Shown piece after piece: positions 8,691 to 18,074 of a DNA stretch of 64,000 nt (its first letter is position 1; every line of letters starts with the position of its first letter). A program made the translations under genes and the position numbers. The notes beneath the pieces were generated by a model. It was not told the DNA's origin. It saw only the letters and a program-made list of their open reading frames with translations, and did not search any database. This DNA is from Citromicrobium bathyomarinum (GTDB lineage Bacteria > Pseudomonadota > Alphaproteobacteria > Sphingomonadales > Sphingomonadaceae), in the NCBI GenBank assembly GCA_001306305.2, contig CP155577.1, positions 186,001 through 250,000 of the forward strand. The letters run 5' to 3'.

Positions 8691-9488
8691 CTACTCGCCC
8701 CTGAAATCGGCCCCGCGCTTTTCCAGCAGCGCGGCGACGCCTTCCGCGTGATCCGCGGTGTGGTGCATCAGCCCCTGCGTATTGGCCGCGAGTTCGAGCG
8801 CGCCATCGTAGCTCAACCCGCGCGACTGGCGCAGCAGCATCTTGGTCTGGCGCAGCGCGGCGGGCGGCATGGCGGCGACCTTGGCGGCGAGCGTCTGCGC
8901 CTGTTCCACCAGCGCGTCGGGTTCGACCACCCGGCTGACCAGACCCCATTCCTGCGCGGTGGCGGCGTCGATCACATCCCCGGTGAAGAACAGCTCCGCC
9001 GCGCGCGCATCGCCGATCACCCGCGGGAGCAGCCAGGTGCCGCCATCGCCCGGGACCAGACCGAGCTTGAGGAAGGTCACGCCGAACTTCGCGCTGCTGC
9101 TCGCGATGCGCATGTCGGCGAGGCAGGCAAGATCGCAGCCCAGACCGATCGCCGGGCCGTTAATCGCCGCGATCAGCGGAACGCGCAGGCCGTGCAGCGC
9201 GCGCAGGATGCGGTGGATATTGTCGCGATAGCCGTCGGCGATGGTCACCGGCGATCCGGCGAAATTGCCGGTGCGGTTCTGCATCGCCTTCACATCGCCG
9301 CCCGCGCTGAACGCCCGCCCCGCGCCGGTCAGGATCGCGCAGCGGATGGTGCTGTCGGCATTGATCGCGTCGCAGGCGGCCGCAAAGGCCTCGCCGTCCC
9401 CCGCCTGGCCGAGAGCATTCATGCTCTCCGGCCGGGTGAGGGTCAGCGTGGCGATTGCGCCGGTGGCGCTATGGTCGAGAACGGACAT
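8691..9488 (-). CDS. enoyl-CoA hydratase/isomerase (crotonase) family protein
   Basis: A 265-residue crotonase-fold protein. The first oxyanion-hole segment AFSAGGDVKAMQ and the second AINGPAIGLGCDLACLADMRIAS are both present. The acidic positions fall in LKLGLVPGDGGTWLLPRVIGDARAAELFFTGD. Such enzymes hydrate or isomerise 2-enoyl-CoA thioesters in fatty acid or aromatic catabolism. The CoA substrate is not evident from the sequence. It converges on the NnrU gene with only 18 bp between stops and seems monocistronic. Confidence 0.92.
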   Translation of the reverse strand: MSVLDHSATGAIATLTLTRPESMNALGQAGDGEAFAAACDAINADSTIRCAILTGAGRAFSAGGDVKAMQNRTGNFAGSPVTIADGYRDNIHRILRALHGLRVPLIAAINGPAIGLGCDLACLADMRIASSSAKFGVTFLKLGLVPGDGGTWLLPRVIGDARAAELFFTGDVIDAATAQEWGLVSRVVEPDALVEQAQTLAAKVAAMPPAALRQTKMLLRQSRGLSYDGALELAANTQGLMHHTADHAEGVAALLEKRGADFRGE

Positions 9489-9551
9489 GCGCCTGCCTAG
9501 CGCGCTGTCCGCCGGTTCGTAAACCGCTACGCCGAAGCGCGCTCGCGTCCG

Positions 9552-12137
9552 CTAGAACACCCCGATGTCGTTGCTCAGCGAGACGAAGGTGCCGTCGGCG
9601 CCGAACCCGATCAGGTCGGCGTGGCCATCGCCATCGACATCGGCGACGATGCGCGGGAAGCGATCATTGCTGCTCCACCCGCCCGCACTATCACTCGAAC
9701 CGAATGCTTCGAGCGCCTGCTCCCACGCGCCGAAGGTGCCATCGCTCTGGCCATAGGCAACGTAGACGCCATCACGGCCGAACCCGACGATGTCCGCCCG
9801 TCCGTCGCCGTTCACATCGGCGACCTCGCGCGGCAAGAGGTCGTCGCTGGACCACCCCCCCGCGCTAGCGGCGGTGCCGAATGCATTGGTCGCGAGGAAG
9901 TAGTCGCCGAAGGTGCCGTCCGTCTCGCCCAGCGCGACGAAGGCACCCGCCGACCCGAAGCCGACGAGATCGGCACGACCATCGCCATTCACGTCCGCCA
10001 CGGTGCGCGGATAGCGATCATTGCTGGTGAAGCCGCCTGCGCTGGGCGATTCGCCGAAGGCGTCGATGCCGAGGAAGTATTCGCCGAAGGTTCCGTTCGC
10101 CTGACCGAGCGCGACGTAGGTGCCATTGGCAGCAAAGCCGACGATATCGGCCCGGCCATCGCCATTCACATCGCCCATGACGCGCGGATAACGATCCGCG
10201 TTGACCCAGCCGCCGGCTTCGCTGTTGGTCCCGAAATTGGCCGTTGCGAGCAGCGTAGCACCGAAGCCGCCATTGCCATCGGCCAGCGCGACATAGGTGC
10301 CGGCTGCCCCGAAACCGACGATGTCGGCATTCCCGTCGCCGTTCACGTCGGCAAGCATGCGCGGATAGCGATTGGCGTCCGCCCAGCCACCGGCTTCATC
10401 GGCCGCGCCGAAGCCCTGATAGGCCAGAGTGGGCGCAGCGAAATTGCCATTGCCAGTGGCCAGCGCGACGTACACGCCTGCCGATCCGAAACCGATCAGA
10501 TCGGCACGCCCGTCTCCGTTCACATCCGCTGCAGCGCGCGGATAGATGGTGTTGTTGACCCAGCCGCCACCGGCGTCCGAATAGCCGAAACTGGCGATCG
10601 CCAGCGTCGGATTGCCGAACAGGCCGATATTGATCGTGCCGTCGCCGAACTCCGCACGCTCCACCCCGGACAGCGTATCGACGCCATCCGCGCCGGTGAT
10701 CCGGACCCGCCCGTCATCCAGGCGCTCAATCGTGTAATCGCCGCGGTTGCCGCTGAAGCGGGCCACATCGGTGCCGAGGCCGCCGAAGATCTCGTCATCG
10801 CCCAGACCGCCGACGATCAGGTCATTGCCCGCTTCGCCCCACAGCCGATCATTGCCGCCACCGCCGAAGATCTGGTCGTTACCCGCGCCGCCGTCGATCT
10901 GATCAGCGCCGAGCAGGCCGGAGAGGATATCGTCGCCCTCATAGCCGAGCAGGATGTCGCGCCCGTCACCGCCGGTCAGCGTATCGGGGTTCGGGGTGCC
11001 GAAGAAGCGATCGGGAAGGTCGTAGACATATTGCGTATTCACCGCCGGGAAGCCGCTGTTGATGAACAGCTGACCGGTCTCGGCATTATACTGCAGAAGC
11101 TGCCCCTCGGTCTGCTCGGCGGCATAGAACGGGTCGCCCAGAGCATTGCCGGAGGGATCGAACAGCTGGATGATCGCGCGGTCGGTCTCCGCATCCTCCG
11201 GGCGGGACCAGACGATCGTTCCATCTGGCAGCACCGTCACGCTTCCGCCCGACACGTCGGGAACCACGACATCGGTTCCGATCGGCTGTCCATCGGTGCC
11301 ATAGCGCCTTACGTGCAGTCCCTCGTCGCCCCAGACGACAGCCACGGTGCCGTCGGCAAGAGCAAATACATCGTTCAGGTAGGTGTTCGCCGAGGGTGCG
11401 ATGCCGGTTGCGATGGTGAAGCTGCTGCCCACCCGTACGCCCGAGGCGTCAACGCGCTCGCCCACCAGATTGAATGTGCCGTTGCCACCCTGCGGCCCGG
11501 CGTCCAGCCAGATCGCAAAGCTGCCACTGCCGAGCTCTGCGGCCCGAACATATTGCTGGTCGCCCGACGGGTCCGACACCAGATTGCGGATCGTCGTGCT
11601 GCCATCGTCGAGAATCGCCACCCGGACGTCTCGCGTTTCGACACCCTGCTCGGTACGCTGGAGATAGTCGTAATAGACCTGCAGCGAGCCATCAGGGAGC
11701 CGGATCATGTCCGTGATATCGGAGGCGAACTCCGGCCACGGATACTGGTTCAGGAACGTGCCATCGGGCGCGAAGTCGAAGATGTAGCGCGGATAGCCGC
11801 TCAGTTGCGACGTCTGGAACGCGAAGCTGCCATCCTCGAACGCGACGCCGGTAAGCCCGTAGAATCCGGTGAACGTCGGTGACGCTGCGTTGCCGGCCTG
11901 TACAGGAGAGCCGACCGCATTCCCCGCGGCATCGAAGCGCTGCACGTACAGCGTGTGAAGGACGTCGGACGATTGGTTGCGCGACCGGGTGAGCTCGTAG
12001 AAGACGACCGTTCCGCCGTCCGGCATGGCCAGCTGGAAGCGATCTCCGATGTCGTAGGTATAATTGGCATCGGGCGGCGGCGGCGTGGGCACCAGAGTCC
12101 GCGAACCATCCTCGATAATATACTGGATATCACTCAT
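9552..12137 (-). CDS. RTX calcium-binding and FG-GAP/VCBS repeat protein
   Basis: An 861-residue acidic protein in three parts. Residues 1 to about 380 are β-rich with DG-type turns and no clear family. Residues about 384 to 456 hold RTX nonapeptides (GGDGRDILLG, GGAGNDQIFG, GGGGNDRLWG, GGLGDDEIFG) that bind calcium. Residues about 509 to 861 are six 59-residue repeats, each with FG....AGGW....R(Y/F)PR..ADVNGDGRAD(I/L)(V/I)GFG..GTYVAL, an FG-GAP-type β-propeller blade with a calcium-binding DVNGDGRAD loop. There is no N-terminal signal, and RTX proteins usually leave by type I secretion, but no type I transporter is nearby and the C-terminus is FG-GAP rather than a typical secretion signal. 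The ATG at 12137 follows GGGGAG; a TTG directly before it is less likely. Confidence 0.88.
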   Translation of the reverse strand: MSDIQYIIEDGSRTLVPTPPPPDANYTYDIGDRFQLAMPDGGTVVFYELTRSRNQSSDVLHTLYVQRFDAAGNAVGSPVQAGNAASPTFTGFYGLTGVAFEDGSFAFQTSQLSGYPRYIFDFAPDGTFLNQYPWPEFASDITDMIRLPDGSLQVYYDYLQRTEQGVETRDVRVAILDDGSTTIRNLVSDPSGDQQYVRAAELGSGSFAIWLDAGPQGGNGTFNLVGERVDASGVRVGSSFTIATGIAPSANTYLNDVFALADGTVAVVWGDEGLHVRRYGTDGQPIGTDVVVPDVSGGSVTVLPDGTIVWSRPEDAETDRAIIQLFDPSGNALGDPFYAAEQTEGQLLQYNAETGQLFINSGFPAVNTQYVYDLPDRFFGTPNPDTLTGGDGRDILLGYEGDDILSGLLGADQIDGGAGNDQIFGGGGNDRLWGEAGNDLIVGGLGDDEIFGGLGTDVARFSGNRGDYTIERLDDGRVRITGADGVDTLSGVERAEFGDGTINIGLFGNPTLAIASFGYSDAGGGWVNNTIYPRAAADVNGDGRADLIGFGSAGVYVALATGNGNFAAPTLAYQGFGAADEAGGWADANRYPRMLADVNGDGNADIVGFGAAGTYVALADGNGGFGATLLATANFGTNSEAGGWVNADRYPRVMGDVNGDGRADIVGFAANGTYVALGQANGTFGEYFLGIDAFGESPSAGGFTSNDRYPRTVADVNGDGRADLVGFGSAGAFVALGETDGTFGDYFLATNAFGTAASAGGWSSDDLLPREVADVNGDGRADIVGFGRDGVYVAYGQSDGTFGAWEQALEAFGSSDSAGGWSSNDRFPRIVADVDGDGHADLIGFGADGTFVSLSNDIGVF

Positions 12138-12232
12138 CAAACCATCTCCCCGGAGGCGCCTGGCAGCGCAAGGCTGCGTGACTTCTACAGCAAAGTTCGG
12201 TCAGATATAAGTCGCTAGTCCGCCTCTTCTTT

Positions 12233-12285
12233 TCGGCAGGGAGGCAAGGCGGGCCTGCGCCCACGCCTGTTCGCCTCCCCGCCGA
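12233..12285. repeat. long inverted repeat between two genes
   Basis: TCGGCAGGGAGGC at 12233-12245 is mirrored by GCCTCCCCGCCGA at 12273-12285, giving about 12 paired bases around a 27-base loop. It lies between the LuxR-HTH/Ig gene and the RTX gene. No T-run follows on either strand, so a classical terminator is unlikely. An mRNA 3' stabiliser or attenuator is possible. Confidence 0.5.
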
Positions 12286-12325
12286 GTGGTGGCCCGGCGC
12301 GGCCCCGACTGCGTCGTCTGCAAGC

Positions 12326-13003
12326 TCAGCGCGTGGACGAAAATGTGATCCGGTAGGGCGCGGCGGGCATGCCCGTGTCGGCGGAGCGGAAATTCATGAA
12401 GCTGCCGTGATTGGCCCAGATCACATACTTCTGCCCGGGCGCTGCGACACACTCCATCGAGAAGGTCCGCCCGTCGTCGGACGCCCGAACCTTGCCATCG
12501 CACTGCGGCGGCGCGTTCTCCGGACCGCTGGCGAAGCTGAAGCTGTCGCGCTGCATTTCGCGATCGAACGTGACCGACAGCGTGAAAGCTCCGGGTTCGA
12601 CGACCCCGCCGTCGGCCGGGCTGCTCGATACGACTTGCGGCGCGGTCGAGCCAGAAGCCGCAGGCTTGCCACCCGTCGACAGGGTGCCGGACGCCATGAG
12701 TATGATGAGAACGGTCAGTACCACGATGATGCCTCCTGTGATGAACGGCCATGGTCCTGACCGCCGCGGGGCGGCCCCGTCCATCACGGAAATCTCGTCA
12801 CGATTTTTCTGGGCGGCGTAGATCCGCGCGGCCTCGCGGCTGCTGCCCACGCCCAGCTTGCGCCGGGCACTGCGCAGCAGCTCGTTGGCCGCCGCTTCGC
12901 TATCGCCGGTATGCGCGATCGCGCTTTTGACGGTGTGCCCTTCGGCCAGCAGGCCGAGGATGGCGCGCTCCCGGTCGGTCAGTTCGCCGGGTGCCGCCAC
13001 CAT
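12326..13003 (-). CDS. membrane-tethered LuxR-type HTH protein with extracytoplasmic Ig-like domain
   Basis: A 225-residue protein starting at the ATG at 13003, 7 bp after the dxs stop. Residues 7-63 form a LuxR C-terminal helix-turn-helix (ELTDRERAILGLLAEGHTVK ... ARRKLGVGSSREAARIY). Residues about 86-106 are one membrane helix. Residues about 122-225 resemble a bacterial SbsA-type Ig-like domain (VSSSPADGG...LSVTFDREM) with two cysteines, ending near AAPYRITFSSTR. The layout resembles ToxR/CadC-style one-component regulators, with the sensor outside and DNA-binding inside. It lies directly upstream of the RTX/FG-GAP gene on the same strand and could control it, which is inference. Confidence 0.82.
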   Translation of the reverse strand: MVAAPGELTDRERAILGLLAEGHTVKSAIAHTGDSEAAANELLRSARRKLGVGSSREAARIYAAQKNRDEISVMDGAAPRRSGPWPFITGGIIVVLTVLIILMASGTLSTGGKPAASGSTAPQVVSSSPADGGVVEPGAFTLSVTFDREMQRDSFSFASGPENAPPQCDGKVRASDDGRTFSMECVAAPGQKYVIWANHGSFMNFRSADTGMPAAPYRITFSSTR

Positions 13004-13010
13004 TCGCGCT

Positions 13011-14942
13011 CTAGGCCCTCGCCTCTTCGACCCCTGCCGAATTGTGGCGCAGCGCAGCCAGCACGGTATCGAGGATGTTCGCGGCATTGAGCCCGGCCTC
13101 GTCGTACTGCTTCTTCGGGTCGTCCTGGTCCTGGAAGATATCGGGCAGGCGCATGGTGCGCACTTTCAGCCCTTCGTCGAGCAGGCCGGAATCGCTGGCA
13201 AAGGTCAGCACGTGCGCGCCGAGCCCGCCGATCGCGGCCTCCTCGATCGTCACCACGACATCGTGATCGCGCATCGCCTTCTCGATCAGCACGGTGTCGA
13301 GCGGCTTGGCGAAGCGCATGTCGGCAACGGTGGTCGACAGGCCGCGTGCCTCCAGCTGCTCCGCCGCGTCGAGCGCTTCGCCCAGCCGCGTGCCGAGCGA
13401 AAGGATCGCCACCTTGCTGCCTTCCTTGACGATGCGGCCCTTGCCGATCTCCAGCTTTTCCAGTTTCTCTGGAATCTCCACACCCGTGCCCGCGCCGCGC
13501 GGATAGCGGAAGGCGATGGGCCCGTCGTCGTATTCGGCGGCGGTGTAGGTCATGTGCGCCAGCTCCGCCTCGTCGGCGGCGGCCATCACCACCATGTTGG
13601 GCAGCGTGGCGAGATAGGTGACGTCGAAGCTGCCCGCGTGGGTCGCACCATCCGCGCCGACCAGCCCGGCGCGGTCGATCGCGAAGCGCACCGGCAGGTT
13701 CTGGATCGCAACATCGTGGACCACCTGGTCGTAGGCGCGCTGGAGGAAGGTCGAGTAGATCGCCGCGAACGGTCGCATGCCCTGCGCGGCGAGGCCGGCG
13801 GCAAAGGTAACCCCGTGCTGTTCGGCAATGCCGACGTCGAAGGTGCGCTCCGGGTGCGCCTTGGCGAATTTGTCGACGCCCGTGCCGCTCGGCATGGCGG
13901 CGGTGATCGCCACGATCCGCTTGTCGGTCTCGGCCAGCTTGGCGAGCGTTTCGCCGAACACGTTCTGGTAGTTGGGCGGGCCGCCCGACGATTTCTTCTG
14001 TTCGCCGGTGATGACGTCGAACTTGGAGACGCCGTGATACTTGTCGGACGCCTGTTCGGCGAACTTGTAGCCCTTGCCCTTCTCGGTCACGACGTGGATC
14101 AGCACCGGGCCCTGATCGGAATCGCGCACATTCTCCAGCACCGGGATCAGGTGGTCTAGATTGTGCCCGTCGATCGGCCCGACGTAATAGAAGCCCAGTT
14201 CCTCGAACAGGGTCCCGCCGGTCACCATGCCGCGGGTGAATTCTTCCGCCTTGCCGAGCGAGGAGTGGATCCGGCGGTGCATCTTCTTGGCGACCTTGGA
14301 GGCAAGGCTGCGCAGGCCGAGATATTCGCCGCTCGAGACAACGCGCGCCAGATAGGCCGACAGGCCGCCCACCGGCGGAGCGATCGACATGTCGTTGTCG
14401 TTGAGGATCACGACCAGCCGATTGCCCGCCTGTTCGGCATTGTTCATCGCCTCGTAGGCCATGCCGGCGCTCATCGCGCCATCGCCGATCACCGCGATCG
14501 CGCGGCCCGGCTTGTCCTGCAGCTTGTTGGCCATGGCAAAGCCGATGCCCGCGCTGATCGAAGTAGAGCTGTGCGCCGCGCCGAAGGGGTCGTATTCACT
14601 CTCGGAGCGCTTGGTGAAGCCCGACAGGCCGCCGCCCTGACGCAGCGTGCGGATGCGATCGCGCCGCCCGGTCAGGATCTTGTGCGGGTAGCACTGGTGG
14701 CCCACGTCCCAGATCAGGCGGTCTTCGGGCGTATTGAAGATGTAGTGGATCGCCACGGTCAGCTCGACCACACCGAGGCCGGAGCCCAGATGCCCGCCGG
14801 TCGTGCCGACCGCATCGATCATTTCGGTGCGCAATTCGTCGGCCAGCTGGCGCAGCTTGCCACGCTCAAGTTTCCGGAGGTCGGCGGGAAGATTGACCTG
14901 GTCGAGCAGGGGCGTTTCGGGACGTTCAGACATGACGGCCAT
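13011..14942 (-). CDS. dxs: 1-deoxy-D-xylulose-5-phosphate synthase
   Basis: A 643-residue thiamine-diphosphate enzyme that condenses pyruvate and glyceraldehyde 3-phosphate, the first step of the MEP isoprenoid pathway (carotenoids, quinones). Visible motifs are [32 protein letters not shown], the ThDP-binding [17 protein letters not shown] and the pyrimidine-domain [18 protein letters not shown]. Length matches the family. The ATG at 14942 has GGGAG 7 bp upstream; an ATG nine bases later (14933) is the alternative start. A LuxR-HTH/Ig gene follows after 7 bp. Confidence 0.97.
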   Translation of the reverse strand: MAVMSERPETPLLDQVNLPADLRKLERGKLRQLADELRTEMIDAVGTTGGHLGSGLGVVELTVAIHYIFNTPEDRLIWDVGHQCYPHKILTGRRDRIRTLRQGGGLSGFTKRSESEYDPFGAAHSSTSISAGIGFAMANKLQDKPGRAIAVIGDGAMSAGMAYEAMNNAEQAGNRLVVILNDNDMSIAPPVGGLSAYLARVVSSGEYLGLRSLASKVAKKMHRRIHSSLGKAEEFTRGMVTGGTLFEELGFYYVGPIDGHNLDHLIPVLENVRDSDQGPVLIHVVTEKGKGYKFAEQASDKYHGVSKFDVITGEQKKSSGGPPNYQNVFGETLAKLAETDKRIVAITAAMPSGTGVDKFAKAHPERTFDVGIAEQHGVTFAAGLAAQGMRPFAAIYSTFLQRAYDQVVHDVAIQNLPVRFAIDRAGLVGADGATHAGSFDVTYLATLPNMVVMAAADEAELAHMTYTAAEYDDGPIAFRYPRGAGTGVEIPEKLEKLEIGKGRIVKEGSKVAILSLGTRLGEALDAAEQLEARGLSTTVADMRFAKPLDTVLIEKAMRDHDVVVTIEEAAIGGLGAHVLTFASDSGLLDEGLKVRTMRLPDIFQDQDDPKKQYDEAGLNAANILDTVLAALRHNSAGVEEARA

Positions 14943-15000
14943 GTCTAGACTCCCGCTTTCGGCTTGTCGATTCAAAGCGCTTCGTGTCCGGATCGACGTT

Positions 15001-15471
15001 TCAGCGGCTGCATTCGGCGCACAGGCCGCGCAGCTCGATCACCGGGCGCACGTCGGAATAGCCCGCATCGCGGCCCGCTTCGCGCAAGGCGCCGGTGACC
15101 CGGTCATCGTCGATATGATCCGCCGCGCCGCAATCGTCGCAGATCAGGAAGATGCAGTCGTGCCGGCATCCCGGGTGCGAGTTGACGAGGAAGGCGTTCG
15201 CGCTCTCGATCCGGTTGGCGAGGTTGCCGCGCACGAAGATGTCGAGAATGCGATAGACGCTGTTCGGCGCGACCCGGCTGCCGCGCTGATTGCTGAGGTT
15301 TTCGGCGATGTCGTAGGCCGAGACGGGCCGGGTATGCTTCGCCAGTTCATCGAACACCTCGGCGCGCATACCGGTCCAGCGTTCGCCCTGTTCTTCGAGC
15401 GAGCGTTTCGCGGCCTCGGCAAGGGCCTCGCCCTCGTGTTCCTTGTGCGTGTGTCGGTGTGCAGTAGCCAT
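15001..15471 (-). CDS. Fur-family transcriptional regulator, Zur-like
   Basis: A 156-residue Fur superfamily protein with a histidine-rich start ([10 protein letters not shown]). The winged helix covers residues about 25-90 ([14 protein letters not shown] ... [22 protein letters not shown]). A C-terminal metal-binding half follows with [23 protein letters not shown] and LCAEC, giving two CxxC pairs for structural zinc. The lack of a Fur-like HHxHH block and the similarity to zinc-responsive members favour Zur, a repressor of zinc uptake genes. It is alone on the minus strand, between dxs and msrA. Confidence 0.88.
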   Translation of the reverse strand: MATAHRHTHKEHEGEALAEAAKRSLEEQGERWTGMRAEVFDELAKHTRPVSAYDIAENLSNQRGSRVAPNSVYRILDIFVRGNLANRIESANAFLVNSHPGCRHDCIFLICDDCGAADHIDDDRVTGALREAGRDAGYSDVRPVIELRGLCAECSR

Positions 15472-15528
15472 GGCCGACTAGATAGCGTGCCCCGGAGCGC
15501 CTTTCCAGTTCGCGCGTGCTGCTCGGCC

Positions 15529-16224
15529 TCAGTCTTTCAGAAAGCTGGCGCGGTAGACCGCCGGATAGAATTCCCTGAGCGCGGCGACCTTGGGCGCATC
15601 CCAGCGAACGATATAGCCGTGGCGCGGGTTCTTGAGCGCGAAGTTCTGGTGATAGTCCTCCGCCGGATAGAACGCCTGCGCGCGCACGATATCGGTCACG
15701 ATCGGCTTGTCCCACACGCCGGAGCGTTTCATTTGTGCAAGATAGGCCTTGGCCACGCGCAACTGTTCGGCCGAGGTCGGTATTACCTCTGCATTGTACT
15801 GCGATCCGCGATCCGGCCCCTGCCGGTTGCGCAGAGTCGGGTCCGCGACCACCGAGAAGAAGATCCGCAGCAGCTGGTCGTAACGGATCTGCGAGGGATC
15901 ATAGGTGATCTTCACTGCCTCGACATGGTCGGTCACCCCGCTGGAGACGAGCTTGTAGCTCGCCTGCCGCTCGGTCCCGCCGTGATAGCCGGCGACCGCG
16001 CTCTTCACGCCTTTGACGTGGCTGAACACCGCCTCGACACCCCAGAAGCATCCACCCGCGAAGATCGCGGTCTTGAGCCCGCTTTCCTTCGCCTTGGTCT
16101 GGGCTATCGGCGCGCGGACGTGGTTTTCCGCCGCCATCGCCTGCCCGCACCCGGCCAGCGCGAGCGATCCTGCAAGCAGCAGGCCGAGCATGCCGGAGGC
16201 AAGGCGGGGACGGCGTGCGGCCAT
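15529..16224 (-). CDS. msrA: peptide-methionine (S)-S-oxide reductase, exported lipoprotein form
   Basis: A 231-residue MsrA. The catalytic motif AIFAGGCFWGVEAVFSHVKG holds the active cysteine in GCFWG. Further family motifs are YHGGTERQASYKLVSSGVTDHVEAV, DPTLRNRQGPDRGSQY and PAEDYHQNF. A lipoprotein signal with lipobox LAGC precedes the domain, so this copy repairs oxidised methionine in envelope proteins. It ends AREFYP...RASFLKD without a fused MsrB domain. The ATG at 16224 overlaps the stop of a 39-codon ORF (TGATG), which points to coupled translation. Confidence 0.93.
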   Translation of the reverse strand: MAARRPRLASGMLGLLLAGSLALAGCGQAMAAENHVRAPIAQTKAKESGLKTAIFAGGCFWGVEAVFSHVKGVKSAVAGYHGGTERQASYKLVSSGVTDHVEAVKITYDPSQIRYDQLLRIFFSVVADPTLRNRQGPDRGSQYNAEVIPTSAEQLRVAKAYLAQMKRSGVWDKPIVTDIVRAQAFYPAEDYHQNFALKNPRHGYIVRWDAPKVAALREFYPAVYRASFLKD

Positions 16225-16343
16225 CAGAAGAGCCCCAGCGCGAGGCCTTCTACCCCGCCGAAGCGGGTTGCTAGCAATGCGACGGCACCAAGGCCAAAGC
16301 CGATGCCGAAATTGCGGAGAAGGTCGGAACTGAAGAACTTCAT
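16224..16343 (-). CDS. 39-residue hydrophobic small protein coupled to msrA
   Basis: A short ORF beginning MKFFSSDLLRNFGIGFGLGA and ending VEGLALGLF. It has one hydrophobic, glycine-rich stretch at about residues 12-28 that could span a membrane. Its TGA shares bases with the msrA ATG (TGATG), an arrangement typical of real coupled genes. The ribosome-binding site is weak (GAGCAG). I do not recognise a family. Confidence 0.55.
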   Translation of the reverse strand: MKFFSSDLLRNFGIGFGLGAVALLATRFGGVEGLALGLF

Positions 16344-16481
16344 GGGACTGCTCGTTCGTGTGTCTCAATAGCTACGTGAGCAATGGATGTAGGGATGCAT
16401 CCCTGTCGTCGCGGTGAATTCGACGAACAGCTACGGCTAACCGTGCAAGACCTAGGACGGGGCACGCCCGCCCCGGCCCAA

Positions 16482-18071
16482 TCAGTGGCGGAAGTGGCGC
16501 ATTCCGGTGAAAACCATCGCCAAGCCGGCCTCGTTCGCGGCGTCGATTACTTCCTGGTCGCGCATCGAACCACCCGGCTGGATGATCGCGGTCGCGCCTG
16601 CCTCGGCCGCGGCCAGCAGGCCGTCGGCGAAGGGGAAGAACGCATCGGAGGCGACTGCACTGCCGACCGTGCGCGGCTCTGCCCAACCGTATTTCTCGGC
16701 AGCTTCGGCGGCCTTGATCGCGGCGATGCGGCTCGAATCGCGGCGGTTCATCTGGCCCGCGCCGATCCCGGCGGTCGCGCCGTCCTTGGCATAGACGATC
16801 GCGTTGGACTTGACGTGGCGCGCCACGGTCCACGCGAACAGGCAGTCCTTCAGCTCCTGCTGCGTCGGTTCGCGCGTCGTCACGACTTTCAGATCGTCGG
16901 TCGAAATGGTCGCGTTGTCGCGGCTCTGCACCAGCAGCCCGCCGGTGATCGGCTTGACGCTCAGCCCCTCGCGCCGCGGGTCGGGCAGGTCGCCGACGGT
17001 CAGCAGGCGCAGGTTCTTCTTCTTGGCAAAGGCCTCCCGCGCCTCGTCGCTCACGCCCGGCGCGATGACGACTTCGGTGAAGATCTCGCAGATCGCCCGC
17101 GCGGTCTCGCCGTCGAGCTCGCGGTTGACCGCGACGATCCCGCCGAACGCCGAGACGCTATCGCAGGCGAGCGCTTCGTTCCACGCATCGATCAGCGTGC
17201 CACGCTGGGCCACGCCGCACGGGTTGGCGTGCTTGACGATCACCACCGCGGGCTCCTGCCCGCCGAACTCCGCGCACAGCTCCAGCGCGGCGTCGGCGTC
17301 GTTGTAGTTGTTGTAGCTCAGTTCCTTGCCCTGAAGCTGCTCGGCCTGCGCGATGCCCTGCGCGTGCGGCCCGGTCGGCGTGTAGAGCGCGGCCTGCTGG
17401 TGCGGGTTCTCGCCATAGCGCAGCACCGTCGGAGCTTTGCCCCCGACCGAGAGGTAATCGGGAAATTGCTGCTGCTGGTCGGCAAAGGCGAACCACTGGC
17501 TGATCATCGCATCATAGGCGGCGGTCGCGGCGAAGGCCTTGGCCGCCATCTTGCGCCGGAAATCGAGGCTGGTCCCGCCCTTGCCGCTTTCCAGTTCCGC
17601 AATCAGCGTCGCATAATCCGCCGGATCGGTGAGGATGGTGACGAACTGGTGGTTCTTCGCTGCCGAGCGGACCATCGAAGGCCCGCCAATGTCGATATTC
17701 TCGATCACCTCGGGCCGGTCCGCGCCCTTCGCGACCGTCGCCTCGAACGGGTAGAGATTGACCACCACCAGATCGATCGCGCCGATCTCGTGTTCCTGCA
17801 TCGAGGCGACGTGATCATCGTTGTCGCGCAGCGCCAGCAGCCCGCCGTGCACCTTGGGGTGGAGCGTCTTGACCCGCCCGTCCATCATCTCGGGGAAGCC
17901 CGTCAGGTCGGAGACATCGCGCACCTCCAGCCCCGCTTCGCGCAGCGCCCTGGCGGTGCCGCCGGTCGATACAAGCTCCACGCCCCGGTCGGCGAGGGCG
18001 CGGCCAAGCTGGGGCAATCCCTCCTTGTCGGAAACCGAAAGGAGAGCCCTGCGGATAGCGATGTCAGTCAC
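16482..18071 (-). CDS. purH: bifunctional AICAR formyltransferase / IMP cyclohydrolase
   Basis: A 529-residue enzyme for the last two steps of purine synthesis, AICAR to FAICAR to IMP. The N-terminal IMP cyclohydrolase domain has [29 protein letters not shown] and [20 protein letters not shown]. The C-terminal transformylase domain has KHANPCGVA, the [17 protein letters not shown] region and ends [31 protein letters not shown]. Translation starts at GTG, 3 bp after the heparinase-like gene, so it is probably co-transcribed with rpe and that gene. Confidence 0.97.
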   Translation of the reverse strand: MTDIAIRRALLSVSDKEGLPQLGRALADRGVELVSTGGTARALREAGLEVRDVSDLTGFPEMMDGRVKTLHPKVHGGLLALRDNDDHVASMQEHEIGAIDLVVVNLYPFEATVAKGADRPEVIENIDIGGPSMVRSAAKNHQFVTILTDPADYATLIAELESGKGGTSLDFRRKMAAKAFAATAAYDAMISQWFAFADQQQQFPDYLSVGGKAPTVLRYGENPHQQAALYTPTGPHAQGIAQAEQLQGKELSYNNYNDADAALELCAEFGGQEPAVVIVKHANPCGVAQRGTLIDAWNEALACDSVSAFGGIVAVNRELDGETARAICEIFTEVVIAPGVSDEAREAFAKKKNLRLLTVGDLPDPRREGLSVKPITGGLLVQSRDNATISTDDLKVVTTREPTQQELKDCLFAWTVARHVKSNAIVYAKDGATAGIGAGQMNRRDSSRIAAIKAAEAAEKYGWAEPRTVGSAVASDAFFPFADGLLAAAEAGATAIIQPGGSMRDQEVIDAANEAGLAMVFTGMRHFRH

Positions 18072-18074
18072 GTG

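Noticed and set aside
12233-12285. Inverted repeat as a terminator of the LuxR-HTH/Ig gene.
   Set aside because: No T-run follows on either strand, so it is listed only as a repeat.
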